This document shows, piece by piece, positions 31,370 through 42,949 of a DNA stretch of 64,000 nucleotides. Source of the DNA: Biomphalaria glabrata (Eukaryota > Mollusca > Gastropoda > Planorbidae); contig NC_074725.1 in NCBI RefSeq assembly GCF_947242115.1, positions 30,612,536 through 30,676,535 on the forward strand. The letters run 5' to 3'. A program made the position numbers and the translations under genes. The notes below the pieces were generated by a model. It saw nothing but the letters and a program-made list of their open reading frames with translations, did no database searches and was not told where the DNA came from. How positions within the stretch are numbered: position 1 is the stretch's first letter; the number at the start of each line of letters is the position of its first letter.

Positions 31370-34300
31370 GTAAGTTGTTGCTTTATTTTATTTTTTTAAA
31401 TACAATTAGGCATAGTATGAACACAGTGTAGACAGAGTTAAGCAATACTAATGATTTTGTTTGTAAGCTAAAAAAAGAAATTCCCTCTTCCTCCACAAAA
31501 AATTCTTTTTGACAAGGAAAAATTTTTCATATTTTTACAAAGCTAATATCAACTGTTTGTCTGGTCAAAAGTTTGTACATGTTATTTGTCCGACACCCAA
31601 CCTCGGATCAAACTGAAATTTTGCCAACATTTTTCTTTTACTTGACAGCACAAGAATCAATAAAAAAAATTAACCAATTGGTTAATTAACTATTGGTAAT
31701 AAATTATTTGGTTTGGTATCTCCAACAAGGGAAAGAAATTGTACTAGACTGAATTGACGACACCCATCTCTGTTATTTTGAGTATTAATATAAAAAAAAT
31801 GTAATATATAATATAAAAAGGGTTGTTGATAGATTCTGTTACAAAGTACCATTATGGTTAACACTTGTTGAAGTGAGATAAAAACACACAGAAACCGGTC
31901 CTACAGATTGTGGGGCTTTATTCGAAACAGATTGCGCGGGCCTATTCAGGGTTGTAATAAGGATAATAAGTGAAAATTAAGATTCTTTGCATTTTATTCA
32001 TACTTTACTAAGTACAAAATCACTATCAAATTAACTTTACGAGCCATCTACAGTAGATAGTAGTTTTTTTTTTAATGAAAAGCTGATAAACATTTAGATC
32101 TGCCTTTTAGATTTACTATCGACTAGCAAAATATCGCTTTTTTTTAAAGAGGTCAAGATAGATTTGGAATTATATTTGTTTGCCAGTGACTATTAAAGTA
32201 AATGAAGAATTTGAACTTCTTTTTTTGGTTAAAATTGGCCTTATTATTACATTTTCATTAAATGAAAGCTGACAATACCTTTTTTTTTATTTCGAGTAGC
32301 ATTGGCAATTTCCATATTGAATGACACCCAGAAATGACTTTTTTTAAAATGAGATTTGCATCAGTTTTCAGAAGATTTTAATAATTTCAGTAGATTTTCA
32401 TGACTTTTTCGTATATTGTACAATTTCAGGAGAATTTCAGAAACCCTTTGATAACATGTTAAAATGGTTTATTTTAATAATTTACATCTAGAATTCGCAC
32501 AGGGCCTTCTATGAAAGTTCGGGGGCCCACTGCTGTCGCATAGGTTGCAGTGACCTAAGACCGGCCCTGAAAACACTGTTACGACAACATCATCACACTA
32601 GTGTTTCACTGGAGTAAATATTATAGATTTTATTACATATATCATGATATATATGCAATAATGTGATCAAAGGGGCCAATTGATATTTATATTGGAAATA
32701 CAGGTTGGCCTTCAATTAATTATTTTGTTTGGTATCTTGAATAATGGAAAGAAATTGTACTTGACTGAAGTGGTGGTTTAAGCTGAATCAGTCCCCTTTA
32801 TTAGGTGACCGCTCAAAATTGAAACAAACAATATATAACTATACAATGTTCTCCAGTCATTACTACCTCACTAGCTGAGTGGTTAGCAGGTCGGGCCAAG
32901 CACGCATGAGCCATAAGTTTGAATTTAAGTCATTCCCTTTTTTTAAACTTGTAACTGCTTTTAAAAAGCAATTGCGGTAAAATCCACCCAGACATCACTT
33001 TCTTTCTGCCCCCCCCCCCCCCATTTCCCAACTGGTCCTGATTATAAGTCGGGGGTTCTCAACCTGTGGGTCACGACCCCCTTGGGGGTCAATTGACGAT
33101 TTGTCAGGGGTCGCCTAAGACCATCAAAAATATGGATTGTTATTGTCTATTCTTCTATTGCTTTATGTGTGTGAGCGGGGAGGGGGGGACGCGGCAGAGT
33201 GGGCTATTGTAAAAGGGTCGCCGAGCATAAAAGGTTGAGAACCGCTGTTATAAGTGATAGTTTGCATGCAAGGACAAAGAAGCCACACAGTGGGTATAAA
33301 AAATGGTGTCCCCCAAGGAGGAGTCCTATCCCCAACACTTTTCCTAATATTCATAAACGATCTAAATCAAAACCTACCCAAAAAAGTTAAGAGCAGCATG
33401 TATGCAGACGACCTTGCCTTAATTAGCACAGAAGAATATGTAGGAACATCGAAATTTCGATTACAAGATGCTCTTGATAAACTCAATAATTGGCCCAAAG
33501 ACTGGGGCATGTCCATTAACACAAAAAGACAACATATACCATATATTCTCACTGTCAACAAAACAACAAACAATAAAATTAACATTAGATAAGGAAGCTT
33601 TAGAAAAAAATGACAGCCCTACTTATCTTGGAGTCACCTATGACCCGAGACTAACCTGGAAAAACCAAATTGATAAAACACAGAGTAAAGGCATCCAGAG
33701 ACTATCCCTCTTGAAAAAATTAGCTGGCACAGATTGGGGAGCTAATCACAACATCCTGAAAAAGACCTATACCAGTTATGTAAGACCTGTACTAGAATAT
33801 GGTGCCACAGCATGGGGCTCAGCAGCCCAAACCAACCTAAGAAAAATAGACAAGGTTCAAAATATTGGTCTAAGGATAATGACAGGAGCAATCAAAACAA
33901 CACCCATAAGAGCTATGGAGGAAACCGCTGCCCTGATCTCTCTGGATGAAAGAAGAGAAATAAAAATCCTTTCCCAATTCACTAAATTGGAAACCTTGGA
34001 GAGGCACCCACTCAGAACAAAAATCCACAAAACTGGCACAAAAAACCGTCTCAAAAGGACCAATTTTATACAGGAATCTCTAAACCTAAAAAAGAAACAC
34101 CAACTTGAAAAATTACTCTGGAATCCTCGATACACTATAATGAATCTCCACCCTGGGACGAAAGCCCTCTTCCTACTATAAGGGACCATATTGAAAACAT
34201 AAAAAGAAAATCTGATTACAGACCAACAGAGCTCAAGGAAATAGTGAACTGTTTTCTACATACCAATTACCCTAGCAATCAGTGGATCAGAGTTTACACG

Positions 34301-37300
34301 GATGGCTCATCCCATAAAGCCACCACAAATGGAGGAGCTGGAATACTTATCGAATGGCCAGATGGAGAAAAACTAGAAAAATCCTTTGCAACTGGAGAGC
34401 TCTCTGACAGTCACAGAGCAGAAAGGGAAGCACTAGCACTAGCTGCTACCATGCTAGCAAATCATCCAAGTTCCCCTCACAGTCAGATTGTCTTTCTAAC
34501 AGACGCAAAAACAACCCTCCAAAGCCTGCAAAACTCTGATTCCCCTTATATTAAAAACCTCAGAACAGCACTCTCAAAGCTCAACCACAACAGCAAAAAA
34601 ACTGTTATTCAATGGATACCAGCTCACATACAACTAGCAGGAAATGAGAAGGCTGACACACTCGCCAAGAGTGGGAGAACAAACTCACAAGTAAACTCTG
34701 CACTCTATCCAGAAGAAATGAAGAAATTAATTGTAGAAAAAATAAATGAGAAATGGACGAGCTCCCATCCAAATCACAAGAAAGATGATGCTTACTATAA
34801 GCTATCCCGACAAGACCAACGTCTAATCTTTCGACTCAGGACCGGACACAACAGAATGCGACAACACATGTTCCGGAAGCTCAAAATTGGAACTAGTGAA
34901 ATCTGCCCATGTGGAGTATCACCAGAAAATGCCGACCACGTCCTCCAAAACTGCTCTCTCTACCAAGAGGCCCGTATAAGACATTGGCCCCAAATCACCC
35001 CAATAGAAAGAAAACTATATGGAGAGCTCCCTGATTTGGAAACCACTGCGCAGTTCATCTCATGTATTGGTCTAGTCATATGAACACTCCAACATAACAA
35101 TGAGAACGATGAAGAAGAAAGAAGAAGTGATAGGATCATAGGGTATTGAGAAAGCTAAAAGCATGAAATAGCATGAAACAAAAACAATTGGTAAAAATAT
35201 TATTAATCACATATATTTATTGTTGTTGGTCTAGATCTACTGCAAATTTAATTACATGACTGATCCAAGTTGTACTTCGTATAAATATAAGCTTTTTTTT
35301 TTTTAAGTATTTTTTAAAATTTTTAAAATGAGGTGGGGATGAACATGATGACCCCTTTCCCTTTGCCACACATTTCTTTACGTTTTCAGCTTTCTCAAGC
35401 CACAATGAGTTGGAAACCAGAGACCTTGACATTTGCTTGAATCATTTAAAATATTTTTTATTATTCCTTTTAAACACACTTGAAGGTAGAAATAGTCATA
35501 TTCTGTTTTTAAGTGCTAATTATTTTGATCGAAAAAATAGAGTTTTCCAGAAGGAACACAAATTTTCAAAGGGGGTTGAGTTACTAAAACAACTTTTTTA
35601 TTTTATTAAATAATCTAACATATTTGATTTTATTAATTATTTTAAAGGAAAATGAATGGGCTACAAAAGTATACTAAATCAAATAAATTATTCAAACAAA
35701 AAAAATTTTTCATTAATTTTAAACTGAGTACGGAAAAAGAAAATATTAAAATTCATTAAAAAATCGATATACTGAAAGATTTAACCTTTTAATTAAACAT
35801 TTAATCTATAAATATTTAAAAAATCACAAAACTAAACACATTTAATCACTTTAAATTTCATAAAAGATGAACAAATGCACTAAGAAATTGTATTATTTAC
35901 ATTTTTCGGGTCCCGTAAAAAAGAGGAACCATTAACATAATGTCTTTTTTAAATTGTATTATTTACATTTTTCGGGTCCCGTAAAAAAGAGGAACCATAA
36001 TGTTGTCTTTTTTTTTTTTTTTTAAACCTGTTGGTACTGCATCAAATTTATTATGAAAACAAAGAACAATCATTCCCACATCCGGGAAGTTAAAAAAAAA
36101 GAGAGAAATAAAAAGTTTAACATAAAAAAGAAAGTGAAATAAATATTATAAACCAAGTTACTCACTGAGAGTAATACCGCACTCACCAGTGCTAGCAAAG
36201 TTACTCGCTGAGAGTAACACCTCACTGAAAGAGTTAAGTCATTACATTTATATTCATTGGCCCTTCTGAATTCTACCATTTCCACAGAGACAGAGCCCAG
36301 CTGTCAGTAGATATTGGTGGTTTCAGCAAGAAGCTGTCTGAAGATTATGAAAATCTTGACAAAGTTTCCATACAAGCAGACATGTGGAGAAGTAAATACC
36401 TGGCCTCGAGGTAAGTTTGCTGTTTTTGTTTTTGACACATTTTCTCAATTTAGTATTTTTTAAGTGTGAGATTATGTTGTAGTTAAACTGTTTAATTTTG
36501 CTTTTATACATTTAAATGCTTGTTAATAGAAAATTCTTTTTTTTTTTGTTCTTTTCACTGCCAAAATTGAAACTAAAGCTGTTTGTTTAAAAGTACAGTT
36601 TCCCTTTCAGACCTTGCAATCTATAGGGCAGAAGATGTAAAGATCATTAGTTTTTCTGGCTTATAGTTAACGAGGATGTCATGTGGCCAGCACAACGACT
36701 AACACCTTAACTTTTCCCCAACTAATATCAGCTATTCATTAGAGCTGGGTGGAGTCACCAGGATTCAAACCCAGACTCCTCAGTTTGGAAACCAAGCGCT
36801 TTACCATTCAGCCATCGTGCATTGAACAGCCATCTTTGTTTATAGTAAATGGCATTGTGTTCATTACAAAGGTGGAGCCTCTTACTGGGAAATATCAGAA
36901 ATCTTTATTATAGTTTACTATTATTAAATTTTAGAAATATGTTTTTTTTTGTTTTTTTTTTGTGCCTGTAGAGTCATGATTGAGGAACTGGGCAATGCCA
37001 GAGCGTATTATTCTCTCCAGTGCCATGATACCCAGGATGCCTTGCAGCAATTGTTGAATGAGAGGCATGAGCTTCGCACAAACCTTTTGGAGGCTTACAA
37101 GTATGTAAATTTACTGGTAATGTTTTCGGATAACATGTTAACATGGCTACTCTCATCTAATGCATTTTTCAATCCTGCTCAATCATAATAATAATAAGAC
37201 TTCTCTTTGAGTCTGAAGAAAAATGAGAAATGCATTTTTTCATGTGGATATGCTGCCTCAACTTCGACCTACATATTTTGCCACATCCAGTTTAGACATA

Positions 37301-39862
37301 ACCATAACTTCAAACTGTAAAGGATGTGTGTGTGGGGGCTGTATACTGTTAATGACTAGGTCTCATGCATTTCACAGCTTTATCAGGTTTGTATTTTAAA
37401 GGCATCAGACCGCTTGTGGTTCTGGTGTCTAGGATCTGATTCTAATGGTGGCTAAGTGGGTATAACGGGTAGTAATGGAGGGAGGGGGGAGGTTACTTGA
37501 CACTTCCACATGAACGAGCTATACATTCAACACAGTGTAGTAAAATCCGTAAATTTATGTACACATCATCGCTCAGATACATCTCAACAGTAGAGCACTT
37601 TAAGTTAACAAGCATAAGTAAAGCCATCGTGAAAGTTAATAAGGTTGATAAAGTTATTTGCACCCTTTGGCTCAGAAACTTAGTGCTTCTCCGGTTGGCC
37701 TCCATATATATATATTTACTAATTTATTTCTCATACATTTTTTTTTCTGGTCATAATTAAAGTGTTTGACTAGCCTGATTTACATTTTGTGAGTTATTCA
37801 CCAAACGCTTGATATTTTTTTTTTTTTTTTTTTTTTCACATTTTGTTAACATGTATTTTTTAAATTCCTAAAGAATAAATGGAATATGTAATAATATAAT
37901 TTTTGGCCGACAGGGTACTACAGCAAGTGAAGACTGCCTTTGATCCTCTCAATTCTCATTGCTCCTCCTCCTTGAGGTCGACCAATGTCATAGAACTATC
38001 TCGAGCTTGTCAGCAACTAGCAGAGGCCATGCGGTTCAGACTGCTTCCTGCACACGTTGCTGTTCCAATAGATATGGATGCCAGTGAGGACATTTGGGCT
38101 AACTCTGTGACTCGGGCTGAACAGTTTGCTCATGAGGTGTGTGCTCATTATTAATAAAATATTTGTGTATAATTATTTTATCTAAAGATTTCCCCTTTAA
38201 GACCTTACAATCTATAGGGTGGATGATGTATAGGCTATCTGTTTCTGTGATTAACAAGGGTGTCATGTGGCCAGCACAACGACCCACTGCTTTTACTTTC
38301 CCTGATTAGAGCTTGGTGGATTTAGAGGCGCCCAAAGATTCAGAAGTTAAAAATCCCAATCTTTACCAGGATTTGAACCCGGGACCTCGGTTCAGAAGCC
38401 AAGTGCTTTACTGCTCATCTACCTCGCCTCCTGATTATTTTATATGGTACTTCCAAAATTTGATGTGATATTTATAAAATAGTGATTCCCAACCTCAGGC
38501 CTGTGACAGATGTTACAAACTTGCATAATATAAGCTTCACTATAAATTAACAAAAGGTAAAGTACATTTTTCAGAAGTTTCTATCTATAGGGCATATGGT
38601 TTAAAAGTCATTGGCTTTTCTGTGGCTGATGGTTAACAAGGGTGTTATGTGGCCAGTACAACAACCAAGACATGAACCCAAGACCCATGGGTCTGTTAGC
38701 CAAACTCTATACTACTCAGCCACTATAGTCCATATTTGAATTTTTATTTAATTATTTATTATTAATTTCTTTAATTATTTCCCCTTTATTTCAACTCTTT
38801 TGACCCCTGATGTCATGCTATCTGGTCCCTAGAAACTGCCATAAAAAGACACAAGTGTCAAAAATATATAATGCCACTTGTCCCAAAAAAAAAAAAAAGT
38901 TGGGCATCACTTTTGTATAAAAATTATATCAAGTTCATCGCTATGGCTTTTTGTGTGTGTGTGTGTGCTGTGTTCTATAAATATGACAGGAAGTAAAACA
39001 TTTCGTCTAAAATGCAGATTATTTTTTCCTAGTGTAACGATATTTATATTTGAGTGCTAAATGTGATGATGTCATGGTGTTACAATGAGATTATGTTCAT
39101 CAGACTAAGACAAACTAAACTAATGGGCTGAATGGATGACTTTTCAAAAGGATTTGATAGCAGTTATGATCAAAACATTGCTATTTAAGAAGCCTTTCTG
39201 GAGGGGTTTGATACAGTTAATATGTTAGCCTACTGAAAATGTAAAAAAAAAATTACATCAATGGATTCTTGACTTCCTAGAAGGCAGAGGATAAATTGTA
39301 GTTATAAGTGGCTTTTAATTATTAACTCTTTCTCTCCGTAATTATTTACCACATTCTGGTGGAATCAACACTGGTATCGTCAGTTAGGAGAGAAAGAGTT
39401 AAAGTATGTCTTAGGCCCACTAATGTTTCTAATTCCTATAAGTGACATTCCTATTAGTATCAGTCCCAGAACTTTTTGCTAATTACTGCTTATAATATTG
39501 AACAGAAACTGGAACTGTTACTAATTTACTAGTCTTATATATTTGTTTTTTTCTGAAGAACGTATTAAAGCCAATAATATATAATACAAACTGTTCATGC
39601 TTGGAACTGTTAAATAGTTTCTCCTTGTTTAAACATTAGCATTTTAATACTCACTATCCTAACTTTAAACTTTTTTTGTGTACTACAGATCTTGTCAAAG
39701 CCTAGTGAGCCAATAGGATCGCTTCAGTCAGGTTCGTCTCGATTGCTTCCGCTAACAGGGCCACAGGAGATGTTGATCAAACGTTACCATCCTGACACAA
39801 AACACGAGAATCTCACTTTGAACTGCTGCGGTAAATGCAAGGGAGACATTGCTGTCGTCTGA
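30666..39862 (+). CDS. BLZF1: Golgin-45 (BLZF1), five coding exons, complete
   Basis: This Golgi-matrix coiled-coil protein in other animals binds GRASP55 and Rab2 on medial-Golgi membranes. Coding exons are 30666-31369, 36288-36410, 36972-37100, 37914-38136 and 39689-39862, with introns in phases 2, 2, 2 and 0. Lengths total 1353 nt, 450 residues plus stop; human golgin-45 is about 400. Residues 1-187 are low-complexity and Ser-rich. A coiled coil runs from about 188 to 330, including ELKRLLVASVGEDLFHR and ADMWRSKYLASRVMIEEL, which are near-identical to vertebrate golgin-45. The C terminus RYHPDTKHENLTLNCCGKCK, then GDIAVV, carries Cys439, Cys440 and Cys443 and a PDZ-type end, the GRASP55-binding part. 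All introns have GT-AG ends. The frame closes without repair. Confidence 0.95.
31500..31765 (+). mobile_element. Dispersed repeat of unknown class (family D)
   Basis: It shares 'ACAAAGCTAATATCAACT', 'GTCTGGTCAAAAGTTTGTAC', 'CCTCGGATCAAACTGAAATT' and the following AT-rich tail with 49405-49620 and 50200-50420. No ends or duplication were defined. Confidence 0.6.
31889..32569. mobile_element. CAGGGCCGG-type hAT element (681 bp)
   Basis: The left end is CAGAAACCGGTCCTACAG and the right end CCTAAGACCGGCCCTG. The 8-bp duplication AAAACACA/AAAACACT lies at 31881-31888 and 32570-32577. It is non-coding, lies in BLZF1 intron 1, and is collinear with 52780-53453. Confidence 0.88.
33050..33247 (+). 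mobile_element. SPIN-like hAT MITE (198 bp)
   Basis: The ends are GGGTTCTCAACCTGTGGGTC and GGTTGAGAACCGCTG. The perfect 8-bp duplication TTATAAGT lies at 33042-33049 and 33248-33255, with TA at its centre. Confidence 0.92.
33261..35124 (+). mobile_element. 5'-truncated I/Nimb-like LINE, RT plus RNase H
   Basis: The RT part has NGVPQGGVLSPTLFLIFIND and the catalytic YADDLAL box, then TYLGVTYDPRLTW, YVRPVLEYGATAW and IRAMEETAALISLDERRE. After a frame change, 34244-35083 is an intact RNase H frame with VYTDGSSH, RAEREALAL, LTDAKTTLQSL and IPAHIQLAGNEKADTLAK. The terminal zinc-knuckle-like motif is CPCGVSPENADHVLQNC. A GAAGAAGAAAG tail follows. The target duplication AAGTGATAG lies at 33252-33260 and 35125-35133. 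At least two frame breaks are present. It lies in BLZF1 intron 1. Confidence 0.92.
35135..36287. other. BLZF1 intron 1, AT-rich remainder
   Basis: No element was recognised other than the 67-bp duplication at 35886-36012. The acceptor ATTTCCACAG ends at 36287. Confidence 0.6.
35886..36012. repeat. Two-copy tandem repeat, about 67 bp
   Basis: TTGTATTATTTACATTTTTC, then GGGTCCCGTAAAAAAGAGGA, occurs twice in a row. The copies differ by a few bases near the end. Confidence 0.9.
36288..36410 (+). CDS. BLZF1: BLZF1 coding exon 2
   Basis: It encodes DRAQLSVDIGGFSKKLSEDY to ADMWRSKYLAS, inside the coiled coil. The acceptor is TTTCCACAG| and the donor CTCGAG|GTAAGT. Confidence 0.93.
36600..36834 (-). 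mobile_element. tRNA-derived SINE, family A (BLZF1 intron 2)
   Basis: The family body starts at the left (CTTTCAGACCTTGCAATC) and the tRNA-like head is at the right. Duplication TTTGTTTA lies at 36592-36599 and 36835-36842. Confidence 0.88.
36972..37100 (+). CDS. BLZF1: BLZF1 coding exon 3
   Basis: It encodes VMIEELGNARAYYSLQCHDT to LNERHELRTNLLEAY. The acceptor is GTGCCTGTAG| and the donor TTACAA|GTATGT. Confidence 0.92.
37185..37310 (-). mobile_element. Third LINE family, 3' fragment (BLZF1 intron 3)
   Basis: AATAATAATAAGACTTCTCT, 'TTTGAGTCTGAAGA' and 'ACCTACATATTTTGCCACAT' match 47527-47660. Confidence 0.55.
37914..38136 (+). CDS. BLZF1: BLZF1 coding exon 4
   Basis: It encodes VLQQVKTAFDPLNSHCSSSL to SVTRAEQFAHE. 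The acceptor is GGCCGACAG| and the donor CATGAG|GTGTGT. It includes a Ser-rich, probably disordered segment after the coiled coil. Confidence 0.92.
38182..38433 (-). mobile_element. tRNA-derived SINE, family A (BLZF1 intron 4)
   Basis: Full-length minus-strand copy. The duplication ATTATTTTAT lies at 38172-38181 and 38434-38443. Confidence 0.9.
38560..38735 (-). mobile_element. Shortened SINE, family A (BLZF1 intron 4)
   Basis: It contains TCTATAGGGCATATGGTTTA, a CATGTGGCC-like box (TTATGTGGCCAGTACAAC) and a decayed head with TACTCAGCCACTAT. An internal segment of the family is deleted. Confidence 0.75.
39322..39402. mobile_element. 81-bp TTAA MITE (piggyBac-like), copy 1
   Basis: TTAACTCTTTCTCTCC at the left and GGAGAGAAAGAGTTAA at the right are perfect 16-bp inverted ends including TTAA. 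It lies in BLZF1 intron 4. Copy 2 at 40428-40508 is its reverse complement with very few differences. Confidence 0.88.
39689..39862 (+). CDS. BLZF1: BLZF1 terminal coding exon
   Basis: It encodes ILSKPSEPIGSLQSGSSRLL to KRYHPDTKHENLTLNCCGKC, then KGDIAVV and TGA at 39860-39862. The acceptor is GTACTACAG|. The cysteines and last residues correspond to the GRASP55-binding tail of golgin-45. Confidence 0.95.
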   Translation: MLSKPSEPIGSLQSGSSRLLPLTGPQEMLIKRYHPDTKHENLTLNCCGKCKGDIAVV

Positions 39863-40427
39863 TGAAAACGAGGCTTGTTAGGTAGCAGTGCCATTCACCT
39901 CTCTTGTGTCCGAAAAATTATCTAGCCTAGGACCAGCCGATTGTTTGTATATCTATTTTATTGATGTGGTTATGGATATCATTCTTCAATGCATCATCTT
40001 CCAACATAATCTTCATTGACATTTCAACTATCTCGTTGATGGACATTTTTGTCAGCAATATAAGCATATCAAAGTGTTTTTTTTTATTTGCTTCGTGAGT
40101 TAGATGATTGCTTCCTGTTGACTTTATACCTTCCTCCTATTTAAATTGTTCCATTTGTTTCTATGCAAGCTGACCTGCTATAGTACCGTTCCCTTTCACA
40201 AATGAGTTGTCTTTGCCGAATTCGGCTCGTCTGTTGGGAATGTAATGACATTACACACATCACAGGGTTTTCAAGCTTCTCAAGCCTTTACTTAAATGGA
40301 GTTTGAGAAGAATGTGGAGATTTTTAGAAATTTAGTCACACTGACTAATATGCTAGCACAAATTCTGAACAAATATCTTATGAGCATGCTTGGATTTGCC
40401 TGATCAGATGGAATTTTAAAGCTCCCT
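39863..40427 (+). other. BLZF1: Probable BLZF1 3' UTR
   Basis: This follows the stop codon and has no repeat up to the TTAA element. I did not fix a polyadenylation signal, so the 3' end is unknown. Confidence 0.5.
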
Positions 40428-40508
40428 TTAACTCTTTCTCTCCTAACTGACGATATCAGTGTTGATTCCACCAGAATGTGGTAAATAATTACGGAGAGAA
40501 AGAGTTAA
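40428..40508. mobile_element. 81-bp TTAA MITE, copy 2 (opposite orientation)
   Basis: It has the same 16-bp ends as 39322-39402 but the core is reverse-complemented. It is flanked by TTAA on both sides. Confidence 0.88.
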
Positions 40509-40589
40509 ATATGTCATTGCTGGAATTAATAGGTAATGTTGTATTTATACAGACTGAAATAGCTCCTTCACCTATCCCTTAGTTTGTTT

Positions 40590-40660
40590 TTTTTTGACTT
40601 TCGGGGCACCATACAAGATTTGTAAACCATCTTTCTCCATTTCTCTCTGAAATACTCAGT
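40590..40660 (-). mobile_element. RTE-like LINE 3' scrap
   Basis: 'GGGGCACCATACAAGATTTG' and 'TTTCTCCATTTCTCTCTG' are the reverse complement of the family's 3' coding end. Confidence 0.6.
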
Positions 40661-41049
40661 CTGTAAATTATATAATAGGATAACTTAACTCTTAAGAAAA
40701 ACATTACCTAGTGAGTTTATTATCTCCCCTAACCAATATGCAGTCCATTGATAAAGTAAAATTCCTCTTAAAAAACAATTCATTGAATATATGTTTTTTT
40801 ATTGTATTTTTTTTCTTCTTTAATGAAAAAAAAAGTTTAACAATTTTTATAAAAAATAACCGGTTTTCAAAAATGTATGCTTTGAATAACTTAAAAACAC
40901 AACACTGCTGTATCAACTGTCACTTCGCCTGTATGAGCTTATACAGAGAGTTTTTTTTTTTTTTTTAACTTTCAAGAAAATTGTTGAAGACATGTTAAGA
41001 CAGGTGAGCATCACTGCACCAAGAGTCTCTCATTAAACCATCATCCTCC

Positions 41050-41120
41050 CAAAGTGGCGTAGCTAGGGTAGGGTGTGGGTCCAAGTTTAAAAGCCCCCCA
41101 GGCCCCCAAATAAATGGCCT
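41050..41120. mobile_element. Fragment of the GCGTAGCTA hAT-like MITE
   Basis: GTGGCGTAGCTAGGGTAGGG followed by a CCCCCAGGCCCCCAAA stretch matches 10320-10497. The other end is missing. Confidence 0.55.
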
Positions 41121-41773
41121 AAATTAAATATTACGCCATGTAATGTTGCTATTCACATAGAGTCAAAAATACTAGACAGCATTGATCTATGTTATAGACT
41201 GCTGCACAGAAAGCACGACATGAGGCGATATGAATTCAGATTTGTCATTTGTGCATTTTCTCATACTACAGGTCTAAATAAAGGACTATAACTATAAATA
41301 AATTGTGTACAATAATAACTGTGAGGAGACGGTAACGTGCAGGAGTTTGGTGATGACCTCTTGTCTGAATGTCTGAAAAAGAAATAGCATTTTGAATACA
41401 ACAGAGTTGAAATTTTTGTATGGCAGCTTTACTGTGCACTTCATTTTGTGAACCCTTCAATACATATGCTAACAAATGTCTAGTCAAAATCAGTGATGAC
41501 TATTAGCACCAAAGTAATCAGAATATTTGGCTTGGTTTAAATTTCACTGTGAATATTAATATACATTTAATGACAATCATGATCAATTAGCAATAATATT
41601 GAATTCTAGATTATTATATAACATTTTCATGTAATTTTTCCTGTCCTTAAACCTGTGCAGAATTTGTAAATTATTTTTCAGTGTGTATAGAACTCAAATA
41701 GCTACCACTTTTGAATTGTGCTTTTTTATTTAATTTTTTTGATGCAATAGTTTTCAATTGTATAGCAGAATTG
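41121..41773. other. Intergenic AT-rich DNA, nothing recognised
   Basis: No coding or repeat signature beyond short open frames. Confidence 0.45.
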
Positions 41774-41783
41774 TATAAATATA

Positions 41784-42048
41784 TGTAGTTTCCCTTACAG
41801 ACCTTGTGATCTAGAGGGCAGATGATGTAAAGGTCATCTATTTCTGTGGCTTACGGTTATTGAGGGTGTCATGTGGCCAGCACAATCAACAACCGCCTTT
41901 ACTTTTTCCCCATCTAATGTCAGGTACCCATATAGCTGGGTAGACTCAGAGGCGCCCAAAGATCTCAAAATTAAAAATCTTAGTCTTCACCTGGATTTGA
42001 ATGTGGGAACCTGGTTTGGAAACCAGACACTTTACCGCTGAGCCTCAT
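41784..42048 (-). mobile_element. tRNA-derived SINE, family A, full length
   Basis: The body is at the left and the head GAGGCTCAGCGGTAAAGTG at the right on the minus strand. The duplication TATAAATATA lies at 41774-41783 and 42049-42058. Confidence 0.92.
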
Positions 42049-42059
42049 TATAAATATAA

Positions 42060-42780
42060 GTACAAATATTAAAATTGCACTATATTAGGAAATGTAAAAT
42101 GGAGATTATATTTTTGCATACTGAATGCAAGGGGGGTGGATTATGAAATTAGATGCACACAACAAAATTTGAAATGCTAATTTTTACAGACAAACACATG
42201 ATGCGATAACTAATTCTTATTGAATGTTTTGTTTTTTATTGTTCCTAGTTTTCAGTTTTGATTTTTGAAATATCAGATTTAACTTGGAATGGTTGTTTCT
42301 TTGCTTGTCATGTTAAACAAAAAGCACAATCAAAACTCAAGTAATCAATGAGCCTCGATGAATGTAAATGCAATGTCAACATTACCCTTGTGATTTGCTT
42401 TCTCTCAATAATAATAATCTTCAGTTTTGATCATTTTTAATAGCCCAACTACATTACATCTCACCTAAGATTATTGGTTTCAAAAACCACCATTCTTCCC
42501 AGACCAAGAATACCAAGAAAGTATGGATTAGTTTGGTCGTCACTTAGCATGAAGTGGTGTACCTTACAATCCAGATGGGACGAAAAATGATTTCATTCCT
42601 ACATACTTTTTTTTTTCTCGTCTAGGAAATCTCACCCGTTAGGTGGTATGTTGCTTCCGATCATTAAAAGTCTTTAGCTCGACCTTTGTTCTAGTTGGAT
42701 TTAGTTAGGCATGCTTGAGTTGGCTAAAATGCAACTGAGGATTATTATTAAATATAAAAACTTTTTTTTTATCCCACAAA
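42060..42780. other. Intergenic DNA, nothing recognised
   Basis: No exon or repeat signature that I can support. Confidence 0.4.
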
Positions 42781-42788
42781 AGTCTGTG

Positions 42789-42941
42789 TCTCATACTCCA
42801 TCTACCTAGTGACTATTAGGTCCAAATCTCATACTCCATCTACTTAGTGACTATTAGATCTAAATCTCATACTCCATCTACCTAGTGACTATTAGGTCCA
42901 AATCTCATACTCCATCTACCTAGTGACTATTAGGTCCAAGA
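42789..42941. repeat. 38-bp tandem repeat, four copies
   Basis: The unit CTCATACTCCATCTACCTAG, then TGACTATTAGGTCCAAAT, starts at 42790, 42828, 42866 and 42904. Copy 2 has two or three changes, including GGTCC to GATCT. Confidence 0.95.
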
Positions 42942-42949
42942 TTTTAACT

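Noticed and set aside
1781-42048. Several tRNA-like segments with A and B boxes that could be called tRNA genes
   Set aside because: Each is attached to a SINE body and most have target duplications; none shows a complete tRNA cloverleaf by eye.
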